From: Nitrospirota bacterium | GTDB lineage: Bacteria; Nitrospirota; JAOUDF01 | DNA: 9,310 nt | Assembly: GCA_029859385.1 (NCBI GenBank) | Contig: JAOUDF010000099.1 | Coordinates: forward strand, 1-9,310 | Reading direction: 5' to 3' | In this document: piece by piece, positions 1-5,383 of the stretch | Numbering within the stretch: position 1 is the first letter of the stretch | How the letters are laid out: each line of letters starts with the position of its first letter | Position numbers and translations under genes: made by a program | Notes under the pieces: generated by a model | The model's database searches: none | Told to the model about the DNA's origin: nothing | The model's input: the letters and a program-made list of their open reading frames with translations, nothing else

Positions 1-243
1 GGGCTCGGGCTTCGGCGGAACCGGCTTGGGAGGCTCCGGTTTCTTCATGACGATCTTCTTCTCGGGGACCTTCGTCTCCTCTTCCGGCTCGCACTCCACC
101 ATCTGGCATTCGATGTACTCCAGTTCCTTTACCGGCGTCGGCATCATGCGCCAGCCGACCCAGAGGAGAACAAAGGCCAGCGCATGGACCACTATGGCTA
201 CAGGAAAGGCCCTGGTATAACTAGTGCCGGTCATGCCCTTCAT
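1..243 (-). CDS. tonB: TonB energy-transducing protein, N-terminal part (runs off the left end)
   Basis: This open frame has a start but no stop inside the window, giving 81 residues. The order is a short cytoplasmic tail, one hydrophobic helix at about residues 13-31 (PVAIVVHALAFVLLWVG) and a charged Pro/Lys/Glu stretch ending in KPEPPKPVPPKPEP. That is the usual TonB plan: an inner-membrane anchor followed by a periplasm-spanning Pro-rich rod. His20 in the helix lies where TonB proteins carry their essential His; the family's usual SxxxH reads AxxxH here. The C-terminal receptor-binding domain is outside the window. It directly follows exbB and exbD and would be energised by them to drive the receptor encoded upstream. 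The ATG at 243 overlaps exbD by 23 bases; an in-frame ATG at 234 is possible but leaves almost no room for a ribosome site. A Cys pair (CQMVEC) just after the helix is unusual. Being incomplete, it could be another TonB-like or TolA-like protein, but the context favours TonB. Confidence 0.85.
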   Translation of the reverse strand, partial: MKGMTGTSYTRAFPVAIVVHALAFVLLWVGWRMMPTPVKELEYIECQMVECEPEEETKVPEKKIVMKKPEPPKPVPPKPEP

Positions 244-679
244 GCTTATCCAGCCCTTCCGCCGGTTTCGCTACCAGCTTTGCATCGGTGGCCACCGCCA
301 TCTTTGTCGCGCCCGCTGCCTTGATGGCATCCATTACCTCGACAACACGCCCGTGTTTTACATCCTTGTCGGCCTGGAGCACCACCATCACCTGGGGATT
401 ATCCTTCACCTCCTTGGCAATACGAGTCCTTACCATCTCTACGGTGCAGGCCTCCTTGTTGTAGAAGACGCGATTGTCCGCCGTGACAGAGACGACCACC
501 CGTTCGTTCTTGTTTACCGCCGCCGTGGTACCTGCCTCGGGCAGGTTCACGCCGATCCCCTTCTGGGCGACCATGGAGAGCGACGCAACCATGAAAAAGA
601 CCAGCAGGAAGAACATCACGTCGATCATGGGGATGATCTCGATCCTCGGCTTCTTTTTATGCACCTTCATTATCTTCAT
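221..679 (-). CDS. exbD: ExbD/TolR family biopolymer transport protein
   Basis: The 152-residue product has the ExbD layout: a basic N-terminus, one membrane helix at about 16-36 (IPMIDVMFFLLVFFMVAS) and a periplasmic domain of about 110 residues. Asp20 in the PMIDVMF motif corresponds to the conserved proton-carrying Asp of ExbD/TolR/MotB-type motors. With ExbB it should form the proton channel that powers TonB. The ATG at 679 has GGAGG six bases upstream, and this site overlaps the exbB stop region; the intergenic gap is 10 bases, so the genes are co-transcribed. The 3' end overlaps the tonB start. The C-terminus ends in KHEGHDRH, a short His-rich tail that I would not expect in a typical ExbD. 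TolR is the main alternative, but the adjacent tonB-like gene and receptor argue for ExbD. Confidence 0.93.
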   Translation of the reverse strand: MKIMKVHKKKPRIEIIPMIDVMFFLLVFFMVASLSMVAQKGIGVNLPEAGTTAAVNKNERVVVSVTADNRVFYNKEACTVEMVRTRIAKEVKDNPQVMVVLQADKDVKHGRVVEVMDAIKAAGATKMAVATDAKLVAKPAEGLDKHEGHDRH

Positions 680-689
680 GGCTCGCCTC

Positions 690-1298
690 CTACACCTTGT
701 CCGGCAGACAGTTGATGAGATGGGTCGCCCCCTTCTCGATATCCCGCGTCAGGTCCATCGACTTCTTGTGGAAGTAGTTGTGCCCTACCAGCGTGAAGAT
801 GGCGACGATAAGCCCGGCTGCCGTGGCGATAAGGGCCTCGGCAATGCCGCCGGTAATGGCGTTGGGCTGGCTGCTGCCGGTCATCGAGAAGATGGAGAAC
901 GACTGGATCATGCCGATGATGGTTCCCAGCAAACCCAGCAACGGCGCCAAGGTTACAATGGTGTCGAGCGCCCCCAGCCCCTTTTCGAAGCGGGGTACTT
1001 CTTCCAGTGCCGCCTCTTCCAGCCTCTCCTCCAGGCGCACCGAGCCCCGGCGCTGGTAGTGAGAAAGCCCCGCCGCCAGCACGCGATGCAGCGGATGGTC
1101 ACCGGCCTTGCACTTCTCCAGCGCTACCGAAATGTTGCCATCCTCCATCGCCACCCGGATATCTTTCATCCCCTCGCCGCCCCCTTTTTGAAACCCCTTG
1201 AAGTAGATGAAACGCTCCACGAGGATGGTTACTGAGATCAGGGAACAAGCCAACAGCGGCCACATGATGGGACCGCCTTTTAAAAATAGATCAAACAT
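690..1298 (-). CDS. exbB: ExbB/TolQ/MotA family proton channel protein
   Basis: The 202-residue product is a typical ExbB/TolQ protein with three membrane helices at about 10-32, 112-137 and 150-175. The family signature falls in helices two and three: DTIVTLAPLLGLLGTIIGMI followed by GGIAEALIATAAGLIVAI. ExbB forms the inner-membrane ring around ExbD and carries the proton flow that energises TonB. I chose the ATG at 1298 because GGAGG sits seven bases upstream and the protein then begins MFDLFLKGGPIMWPLL, as the family does. The open frame continues upstream another 24 codons, but that extension translates the double-hairpin repeat and is not conserved protein. It is followed at once by exbD. 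No promoter is evident in front of it, so it is probably co-transcribed with the metal-related genes upstream. Confidence 0.94.
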   Translation of the reverse strand: MFDLFLKGGPIMWPLLACSLISVTILVERFIYFKGFQKGGGEGMKDIRVAMEDGNISVALEKCKAGDHPLHRVLAAGLSHYQRRGSVRLEERLEEAALEEVPRFEKGLGALDTIVTLAPLLGLLGTIIGMIQSFSIFSMTGSSQPNAITGGIAEALIATAAGLIVAIFTLVGHNYFHKKSMDLTRDIEKGATHLINCLPDKV

Positions 1299-1305
1299 CA
1301 AAACA

Positions 1306-1310
1306 CCTCC
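1306..1310 (-). promoter_or_regulatory. Ribosome binding site that fixes the exbB start
   Basis: GGAGG on the minus strand lies seven bases before the ATG at 1298. It lies outside the neighbouring repeat, so repeat insertion left exbB translation signals intact. Confidence 0.8.
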
Positions 1311-1327
1311 CTCTGTCTTTCTTGTTT

Positions 1328-1407
1328 CGTCATTCCGGCGAAAGCCGGAATCCATGGTTAGTGGAAACATCTGAAAGAACTGGATTCCGACTTTCGTCGG
1401 AATGACG
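1328..1407. repeat. Double-hairpin palindromic repeat (MITE/REP-like, 27-base arms)
   Basis: Two 27-base arms at 1328-1354 and 1381-1407 are inverted copies of each other, matching at 25 of 27 positions, with 26 bases between them. Each arm is also a perfect hairpin: ATTCCGGC-GAAA-GCCGGAAT at 1332-1351, and on the minus strand ATTCCGAC-GAAA-GTCGGAAT over 1403-1384. Both have 8-bp stems and a GNRA-type GAAA loop. The two differences between arms fall opposite each other in the stem (G-C versus A-T), so pairing is kept. This resembles the widespread dispersed repeat whose translation gives 'HSGESRNP'-type protein tails. The element lies between the small Cys-rich gene and exbB, supplies the end of the former and reaches into the upstream frame of the latter. 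There is no T-tract, so it is not a classical terminator. No second copy is present in the window. Confidence 0.9.
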
Positions 1408-1602
1408 TCTTTTGGCTAGCGCATCCCCCTTCAGCCTTCCTTTCAACCAAATTCCTCCCAGCGCCGCCAACGATGCCGCGCAGGCAAAGCAGGCAGTACA
1501 CGGCCGCGTGGCACAGCCTTCCGCCAGAAGAGCCGGTACTCCGGCAGCCACCCCGCCCAGAGCGGCAGTGGCCTTGTCGTTGAGCATATCAACTATCTTC
1601 AT
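1330..1602 (-). CDS. Small Cys-rich membrane protein of unknown family, C-terminus replaced by a repeat
   Basis: I do not recognise this family. The 90-residue frame starts at the ATG at 1602, which overlaps the polyferredoxin stop as ATGA, with GGAGG five bases upstream. An in-frame ATG at 1614 is less likely because it overlaps that ribosome site. Residues 13-28 and about 39-54 are hydrophobic, and between them lies a Cys cluster, C30-x4-C35-x2-C38-x2-C41 (EGCATRPCTACFACAAS). Such a cluster could bind a metal or an Fe-S centre at the membrane; this is inference. From residue 66 onward (RHSDESRNPVLSDV and the rest) the sequence is translated repeat, and the TGA stop is also inside the repeat. 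The native protein was therefore probably about 65-70 residues long. Coupling to the polyferredoxin gene suggests a role with it, for example as a small accessory subunit. Confidence 0.65.
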   Translation of the reverse strand: MKIVDMLNDKATAALGGVAAGVPALLAEGCATRPCTACFACAASLAALGGIWLKGRLKGDALAKRRHSDESRNPVLSDVSTNHGFRLSPE

Positions 1603-2441
1603 TTCTTCCTCCATGCAATTGCCGCGGTCGGGCAGTTTATTTCGCAGGTTCTGCACTGCAGGCAGGAGATGGGGTCGAGGTCGGCCTTGCCATTGGTCAC
1701 CTGTGCAGCAGCCATGGGGCAGACCCTCTGACAGGTGCCGCAGCCGGTGCAGATGGAGTGCGTCACCCGCATCCTCTTCACAAAGGGCAGGTTCGCCCCA
1801 ACCCTGTTGACCACCGCATCAAGAGCCCCAATGGGGCAGAGGTAGTTGCAGTAGCCCCGGCCGCCCCAGGCCAGAAATCCGGTGAGCACCACCACCGCCA
1901 GCCCGGCCAGGCCGACGCCGGTCATGAAGTAGGCCTGGTACGTCGGCACAAAGGGCGAGCCGAACAGAAACGGGATCACCCTGAAGTTGCAGAATTTGCA
2001 GGCGATGCTGCCGATCCCCACCGTGGCGCCCAGTATGTAGACACTGAAATAGGCGTACCGGAACGGCGGGGCCGGTATCTTGCGGTAGTCAATGGTTGCC
2101 TTCTCGGGCAACAGCTTGCTCACCACCTCCTGCGTGCCGCCGATGGGGCAGAGGTGGCCGCACCAGAGGCGGCCGAAAAAGAAGGTGACAAAAAGTATGG
2201 CCCCTACCAGCGCCGCCCCGGCCCACATGCGAAGCACGTTTTCGCCTATCTTCGTCCAGGTCGGGTCGGCACCGATAATGTAGAACATCCGCGGGCAGAG
2301 CTTGCCGCACAGGTTGGCCTCACCCACAAGCTGGGGGAGAAAGGCCACCGGCGGCAGGAACAACAGCATGCCGGCGATGATCCAGGCGTAGCGGACCTTC
2401 TTGCGGCGGTCCCAGCCCTTTATTGAATTAATGGGACTCAT
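1599..2441 (-). CDS. NapH/NosR/CcoG-like membrane polyferredoxin with 16 paired cysteines
   Basis: The 280-residue integral membrane protein has hydrophobic segments at about 18-38, 70-90, 128-147 and 172-192 and a C-terminal bacterial ferredoxin domain. Cysteines come in sets: C45/C49 (CGKLCP), C94/C98 (CGHLCP), C148/C151 (CKFC), C198/C202 (CNYLCP), then two 4Fe-4S motifs, C231-C234-C237-C241P and C260-C263-C266-C270P. CX3CP motifs plus a cytoplasmic 2[4Fe-4S] module are known in NapH, NosR and CcoG/RdxA, which move electrons across or at the inner membrane; CcoG is a cupric reductase. I chose the ATG at 2441 for its GGAGG site five bases upstream; further starts upstream at 2453 and 2465 lack one. 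The start overlaps the preceding gene by 14 bases, so the two are translationally coupled. The location within a TonB receptor locus suggests metal reduction rather than nitrate or N2O respiration, since no nap or nos genes are present. The substrate is unknown. Confidence 0.85.
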   Translation of the reverse strand: MSPINSIKGWDRRKKVRYAWIIAGMLLFLPPVAFLPQLVGEANLCGKLCPRMFYIIGADPTWTKIGENVLRMWAGAALVGAILFVTFFFGRLWCGHLCPIGGTQEVVSKLLPEKATIDYRKIPAPPFRYAYFSVYILGATVGIGSIACKFCNFRVIPFLFGSPFVPTYQAYFMTGVGLAGLAVVVLTGFLAWGGRGYCNYLCPIGALDAVVNRVGANLPFVKRMRVTHSICTGCGTCQRVCPMAAAQVTNGKADLDPISCLQCRTCEINCPTAAIAWRKK

Positions 2442-2940
2442 GGCCGCCTCCATCCTCGCCCACAAACCTGATGGGCATGGTCAGCACCCGCTTGCCGCTT
2501 TTCACCTCGGTCATCACAAGGTTCACCACGGCGGGCCGCTGCGGTGAGTCGATGACGGTATAGAGGTTGGTCCTCGCAAAGGGCGTCATGCCGTGGATGA
2601 CACCATCCTTGTCGACACCGTTCCAGTGGTTGAAACCGAGGTCAACGGCAGGCGGATACCACGACATGAAGCGATGTTGAGGCACAGCCTCGCCCGGCGC
2701 TGCATTTTCGAGTGTCGCCTTCAGATCACCCGGCTTTTTGTTGAGCCAGGTGAGCGACGCCGCCACCGTGTAGCGGTCCTCACCAAGCTTCATGTTCACC
2801 GGGTGGCCGACCTTCCCGCCACCCATGTTCATGAGCCCCATGGCATGGACCGAGTCGCGCGACTGGTATGATGCAGCGGCGACACCGACGCCAAGGCCGA
2901 GGGCTATAAAGAGAACTGTTTTAATAATCTTTGCGGACAT
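2428..2940 (-). CDS. Exported or membrane-anchored protein of unknown family, Met/His-rich ends
   Basis: I do not recognise this 170-residue protein. It has an N-terminal hydrophobic helix at about 6-24 after two Lys residues, which could be an uncleaved anchor or a signal peptide (possible cut after VAAAS). The rest is hydrophilic with strand-like stretches and should lie in the periplasm. Possible metal ligands are visible: HAMGLMNMGGGKVGHPVNM at residues 32-50, HRFMSW at 89-94, FNHWNG at 103-108, IHGMTP at 115-120 and a C-terminal GGGHESH. There are no cysteines. Its stop lies inside the start of the polyferredoxin gene, so the two are probably partners: a periplasmic binding protein and the reductase that acts on the bound ion would fit, as inference. 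Start ATG at 2940; the nearest purine-rich site (GAGGATGG) is rather far, about 10-12 bases. It lies just downstream of the terminator that follows the receptor gene. Confidence 0.8.
   Translation of the reverse strand: MSAKIIKTVLFIALGLGVGVAAASYQSRDSVHAMGLMNMGGGKVGHPVNMKLGEDRYTVAASLTWLNKKPGDLKATLENAAPGEAVPQHRFMSWYPPAVDLGFNHWNGVDKDGVIHGMTPFARTNLYTVIDSPQRPAVVNLVMTEVKSGKRVLTMPIRFVGEDGGGHESH
2447..2451 (-). promoter_or_regulatory. Ribosome binding site that fixes the polyferredoxin start
   Basis: GGAGG on the minus strand lies five bases before the ATG at 2441. It supports that start over the in-frame ATG at 2453 and TTG at 2465, which have no comparable site. Confidence 0.75.
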
Positions 2941-2955
2941 TGGAATAGTCCATCC

Positions 2956-2966
2956 TCAATAATTGA
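2956..2966. repeat. Short perfect inverted repeat between terminator and the 170-residue gene
   Basis: TCAATAATTGA on the plus strand has two 5-base arms around a single base. It lies between the T-tract of the terminator and the start at 2940, close enough to the ribosome site to be an operator or a chance AT-rich palindrome. The evidence is weak. Confidence 0.25.
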
Positions 2967-2972
2967 ACCTTG

Positions 2973-3000
2973 AAAAAGGGGCGGGTTTATAGCCCGCCCC
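2973..3000 (-). terminator. Strong rho-independent terminator after the TonB-dependent receptor
   Basis: On the minus strand, GGGGCGGG (3000-2993) and CCCGCCCC (2985-2978) form a perfect 8-bp GC stem with a 7-base loop, followed by TTTTT (2977-2973). The stem begins six bases after the receptor's stop codon. There is no T-tract in the plus direction, so it works only for leftward transcription. It should end most receptor transcripts, so the five genes further left depend on readthrough or an unseen promoter. Confidence 0.92.
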
Positions 3001-3006
3001 TGTAGC

Positions 3007-5139
3007 CTAGAACTTATACGTGAACCCTACAAAGATGGTCTTGGGATCGCCCGCCGTATACTTCGCCGGGTCCGAGCCACTCTTGGATGAACTAAATGCA
3101 TACTGCTTGTCCAGCATGTTGAGGCAGTGCACCCAGACGGTCAGGTCCTTCCAGTTATAGGAACTCCGCAGGTTCCAGAGGGTGTGGCCGTTGTACTCGG
3201 CTGTATTGGCGTTGTCCAGCCAGTACTCACCCTGGTAGGCCCTCTCCAACTCTATATCAAAGCCTTTCAGGAAAGGCGGCTTGACGCCGAGGACGATGTT
3301 CGACGAATGCCGCGGAGCAGCCGGCTTGTCCTTGCCGTTGTAATTGGTGGTCGTCGATATCCTGTACCTGTCAAACTCATGTACGGCATAGGAATACGCC
3401 ACGTTGAAGCTTACCCAGTCCAGAGGCTTAAGCCCAAGACCGACTTCGATGCCCCGACTCTCTGACTCTCCCGCGTTGCTGGTATACGAGGGGGCGCCGC
3501 CGCCGGGGTTGTAGCTGACAAACTCGTCCTGCATCTTGATCAGGTAACCGGCCAGGTCAATGGTAACCCGCTTGTTGAAGAATTCACCGCGCATACCGAT
3601 TTCGTAGTTGTCGGCCGTCTGTTCCATTAGATCACCCGCCGCATCTCCCTTGAATGTCGCGCTCACCTCCGGCGGAGCAAAGCCCTGGCTATAGTTGGCG
3701 TAGACATTGACGTTCTTCGCTACAAGATAGTTCAGCCCGACCTTGGGAGTAAGATGTTCAAAGGTATTTCTCCTGTCGCTCAGGCGTATCTTGCCGCCGG
3801 TAGTCGTGGTCCTCACCGAGAGGTTGTTGTCATAGTCATATTCAATGGTGTCATACCTCACGCCGACGATAAATCTCAGGTCCTTTACCGGCTCAATTTC
3901 CACCTGTGCATAAGGGGCAATATTCCTTATCATGACATCATAATCAAGGCTGTATCCCTCCTGTCCCGACCTCCGATAGGATGTATACTTACCGGTAGTG
4001 AGGTTCCGAGTGATCGTAAGACGGCTCTCGGCGTAATGAGAAGGGCTTAGCTCCGCGTCGAGGCCGACAAGGACACGCGTTTTAAAAAAGTCAAAGTCCT
4101 TCTTCTGGCGCAAAGCCAGGCCCAGGGTGGTAAATTCGGAGTCGTTCTTCGTACCGCTGCCTGTGGCGGAAGCGCCGGCCTGATAATAGGCTTTGTTGAA
4201 CAAGACGGTATAGGACGGGATCTGCTCGTGGTCGTTGCGGCGAAGATACAATGTAGCCGATGTGGAATCCTTCGAAGTCCACTCCTTGTCCCAGGCGAAG
4301 GAAAGCCTGATCGCCTCCATCCTGCGCCACGAGAACATGTTCTCGCTGTACCAGGGCCTTGACTGATAGTCTCTCTCATAGATAGTGCCCATCATATCAA
4401 AGTCGAGGTTACTGTAAGACAATACTGTTTTCAGGGTACTGGTGTCGCTCAGGTACCTGTCGATTCTCATGGTCAACGACCGTTTGTCCCAGTCGGCGTA
4501 ATCGCGCCAGTTGTCACGCATGGTGACATTCGAGGCATCTACCCGATAGCCGGTGTTCCCCACCGTATGTCCGCCGGATACGGTCGTCCGCCAGTAACCC
4601 TGCTCACTCCCCTCCATGGATATCTCTGTTTCGGGGGCGAGGGGCGGCTTCCTGGTCATGAAGTTGATAACGCCGCCCATGGCGCTGCTGCCGTAGAGCG
4701 AAGAAGCCGGTCCTTTGACCACCTCCACTCTTTCCACGCCGGGGATGTTGATCTCCGCCATGGAGTTGTGGTTGAAGATGCCGGTAGTACGGATCGGGAT
4801 ACCGTCTTCCATGAACAGGTAGACAGGGCTGCCGCTCGTCGGCTGTCGAATACCGGTAGTATGGGTTTCCGAACCCAGGTTGTTGATATACACACCGGGG
4901 ATACGATTGAGCACGTCGGCAGTATGCCGCGGCTTCACCGCCTTCATCTCTTCCTTGTTTACCACACCGATAGATGCCGGGACCTCCTTGAGCTTGGCCT
5001 TTTCACGGGTACCGGTTACCACCACCTCTTCAAGCTCAACGATCTCGTCACTCTCTTTCTTGACTTCCTCCGCCACGCCCGGCGCAACAGAACTTACCAG
5101 AAAACCCAGCGCCAGCAGGGTCAATACAGACTTTTTCAA
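3007..5139 (-). CDS. TonB-dependent outer-membrane receptor, substrate unknown (metal or metal complex likely)
   Basis: This 710-residue protein has a signal peptide at about 1-23 (KKSVLTLLALGFLVSSVAPGVA), a TonB-box-like segment at about 33-44 (IVELEEVVVTGT), a plug domain from about 50 to 163 and a long beta-barrel ending in the aromatic residue of FVGFTYKF, as outer-membrane barrels do. Plug hallmarks are present: ADVLNRIPGV, IRQPTSGSPVYLFMEDG, IPGVERVEVVKGPASSLYGS and GGVINFMT. The family imports siderophores, haem, cobalamin, copper, nickel or sugars through the outer membrane with TonB energy. The plug carries FNHNSM (His124, Met127), a possible soft-metal site, though this does not set the substrate. 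I chose TTG at 5139 because GGAGG lies eight bases upstream and the protein then starts with a clean signal peptide. An in-frame ATG at 5154 overlaps that ribosome site. The His/Cys-rich gene upstream and exbB-exbD-tonB downstream support a metal role. Confidence 0.93.
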   Translation of the reverse strand: MKKSVLTLLALGFLVSSVAPGVAEEVKKESDEIVELEEVVVTGTREKAKLKEVPASIGVVNKEEMKAVKPRHTADVLNRIPGVYINNLGSETHTTGIRQPTSGSPVYLFMEDGIPIRTTGIFNHNSMAEINIPGVERVEVVKGPASSLYGSSAMGGVINFMTRKPPLAPETEISMEGSEQGYWRTTVSGGHTVGNTGYRVDASNVTMRDNWRDYADWDKRSLTMRIDRYLSDTSTLKTVLSYSNLDFDMMGTIYERDYQSRPWYSENMFSWRRMEAIRLSFAWDKEWTSKDSTSATLYLRRNDHEQIPSYTVLFNKAYYQAGASATGSGTKNDSEFTTLGLALRQKKDFDFFKTRVLVGLDAELSPSHYAESRLTITRNLTTGKYTSYRRSGQEGYSLDYDVMIRNIAPYAQVEIEPVKDLRFIVGVRYDTIEYDYDNNLSVRTTTTGGKIRLSDRRNTFEHLTPKVGLNYLVAKNVNVYANYSQGFAPPEVSATFKGDAAGDLMEQTADNYEIGMRGEFFNKRVTIDLAGYLIKMQDEFVSYNPGGGAPSYTSNAGESESRGIEVGLGLKPLDWVSFNVAYSYAVHEFDRYRISTTTNYNGKDKPAAPRHSSNIVLGVKPPFLKGFDIELERAYQGEYWLDNANTAEYNGHTLWNLRSSYNWKDLTVWVHCLNMLDKQYAFSSSKSGSDPAKYTAGDPKTIFVGFTYKF

Positions 5140-5383
5140 GACAATTACCTCCATTGGAAACACCTATAATATGCATTCTACGCTTCACCGTGCCGAAGCA
5201 GGCTGACCGCCGGGAATCCAAGCGGCACTCATCCGTGTAAGGCATGATGCAACGGGATATTGCCCGACATAGCGTGATAGCTCCCAAAGCACAACAAGGC
5301 ACGACGAACGAGCGTCGACCGCATTGCCCTCTTTGGCGGCATATCCTCAGCCGGGCACAGGACTGACTGGTGGTTGGTGGAAA
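5140..5383 (-). other. 244-base leader before the receptor with possible hairpins; likely promoter/control region
   Basis: This is the longest gap in the window, between the His-rich gene's stop and the receptor's TTG. On the minus strand it holds several possible hairpins: CGACG/CGTCG around a 6-base loop (plus 5302-5317), CGGG/CCCG around CAATAT (about 5263-5250), and an outer GTGCCG/CGGCAC pair about 27 bases apart nearer the gene. An AT-rich TATTAT (about 5170-5165) could be a -10 element, but no good -35 precedes it. I compared by eye with cobalamin, TPP and molybdenum-cofactor riboswitch consensus and saw no match, and no Fur-box-like palindrome. It probably carries regulation of the receptor, but the mechanism cannot be read from sequence alone. 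Confidence 0.4.
5148..5152 (-). promoter_or_regulatory. Ribosome binding site supporting a TTG start for the receptor
   Basis: GGAGG on the minus strand lies eight bases before TTG at 5139. The competing in-frame ATG (5154-5152) overlaps this site, so it would have to be read from some other signal. The GTG at 5163 has no good site upstream. Confidence 0.75.

Noticed and set aside
474..1235. Plus-strand 253-codon frame opposite exbB and exbD
   Set aside because: It is the antisense of two well-supported genes, has low-complexity Arg/His-rich composition, and shows no domain or ribosome site.
1299..1370. 24-codon upstream extension of exbB (MFPLTMDSGFRRNDE...)
   Set aside because: The first part is translated repeat, while the ATG at 1298 has an ideal GGAGG and gives a family-like N-terminus.
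1328..1407. The double-hairpin repeat as a CRISPR unit or terminator
   Set aside because: There is only one inverted pair, with no direct-repeat array and no T-tract after either hairpin.
4567..5169. Plus-strand 200-codon frame opposite the receptor plug
   Set aside because: It mirrors the conserved plug domain, has a shadow-like composition, and lacks a start signal.
5165..5170. Perfect TATAAT on the plus strand
   Set aside because: No plus-strand gene follows and no -35 is seen. It is more likely chance in an AT-rich receptor leader.
5048..5302. Minus-strand Cys-rich 84-codon frame (MPCCALG...) in the receptor leader
   Set aside because: Its GTG start has no clear ribosome site and it runs into the receptor's signal-peptide region in another frame. 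The Cys content is probably chance.
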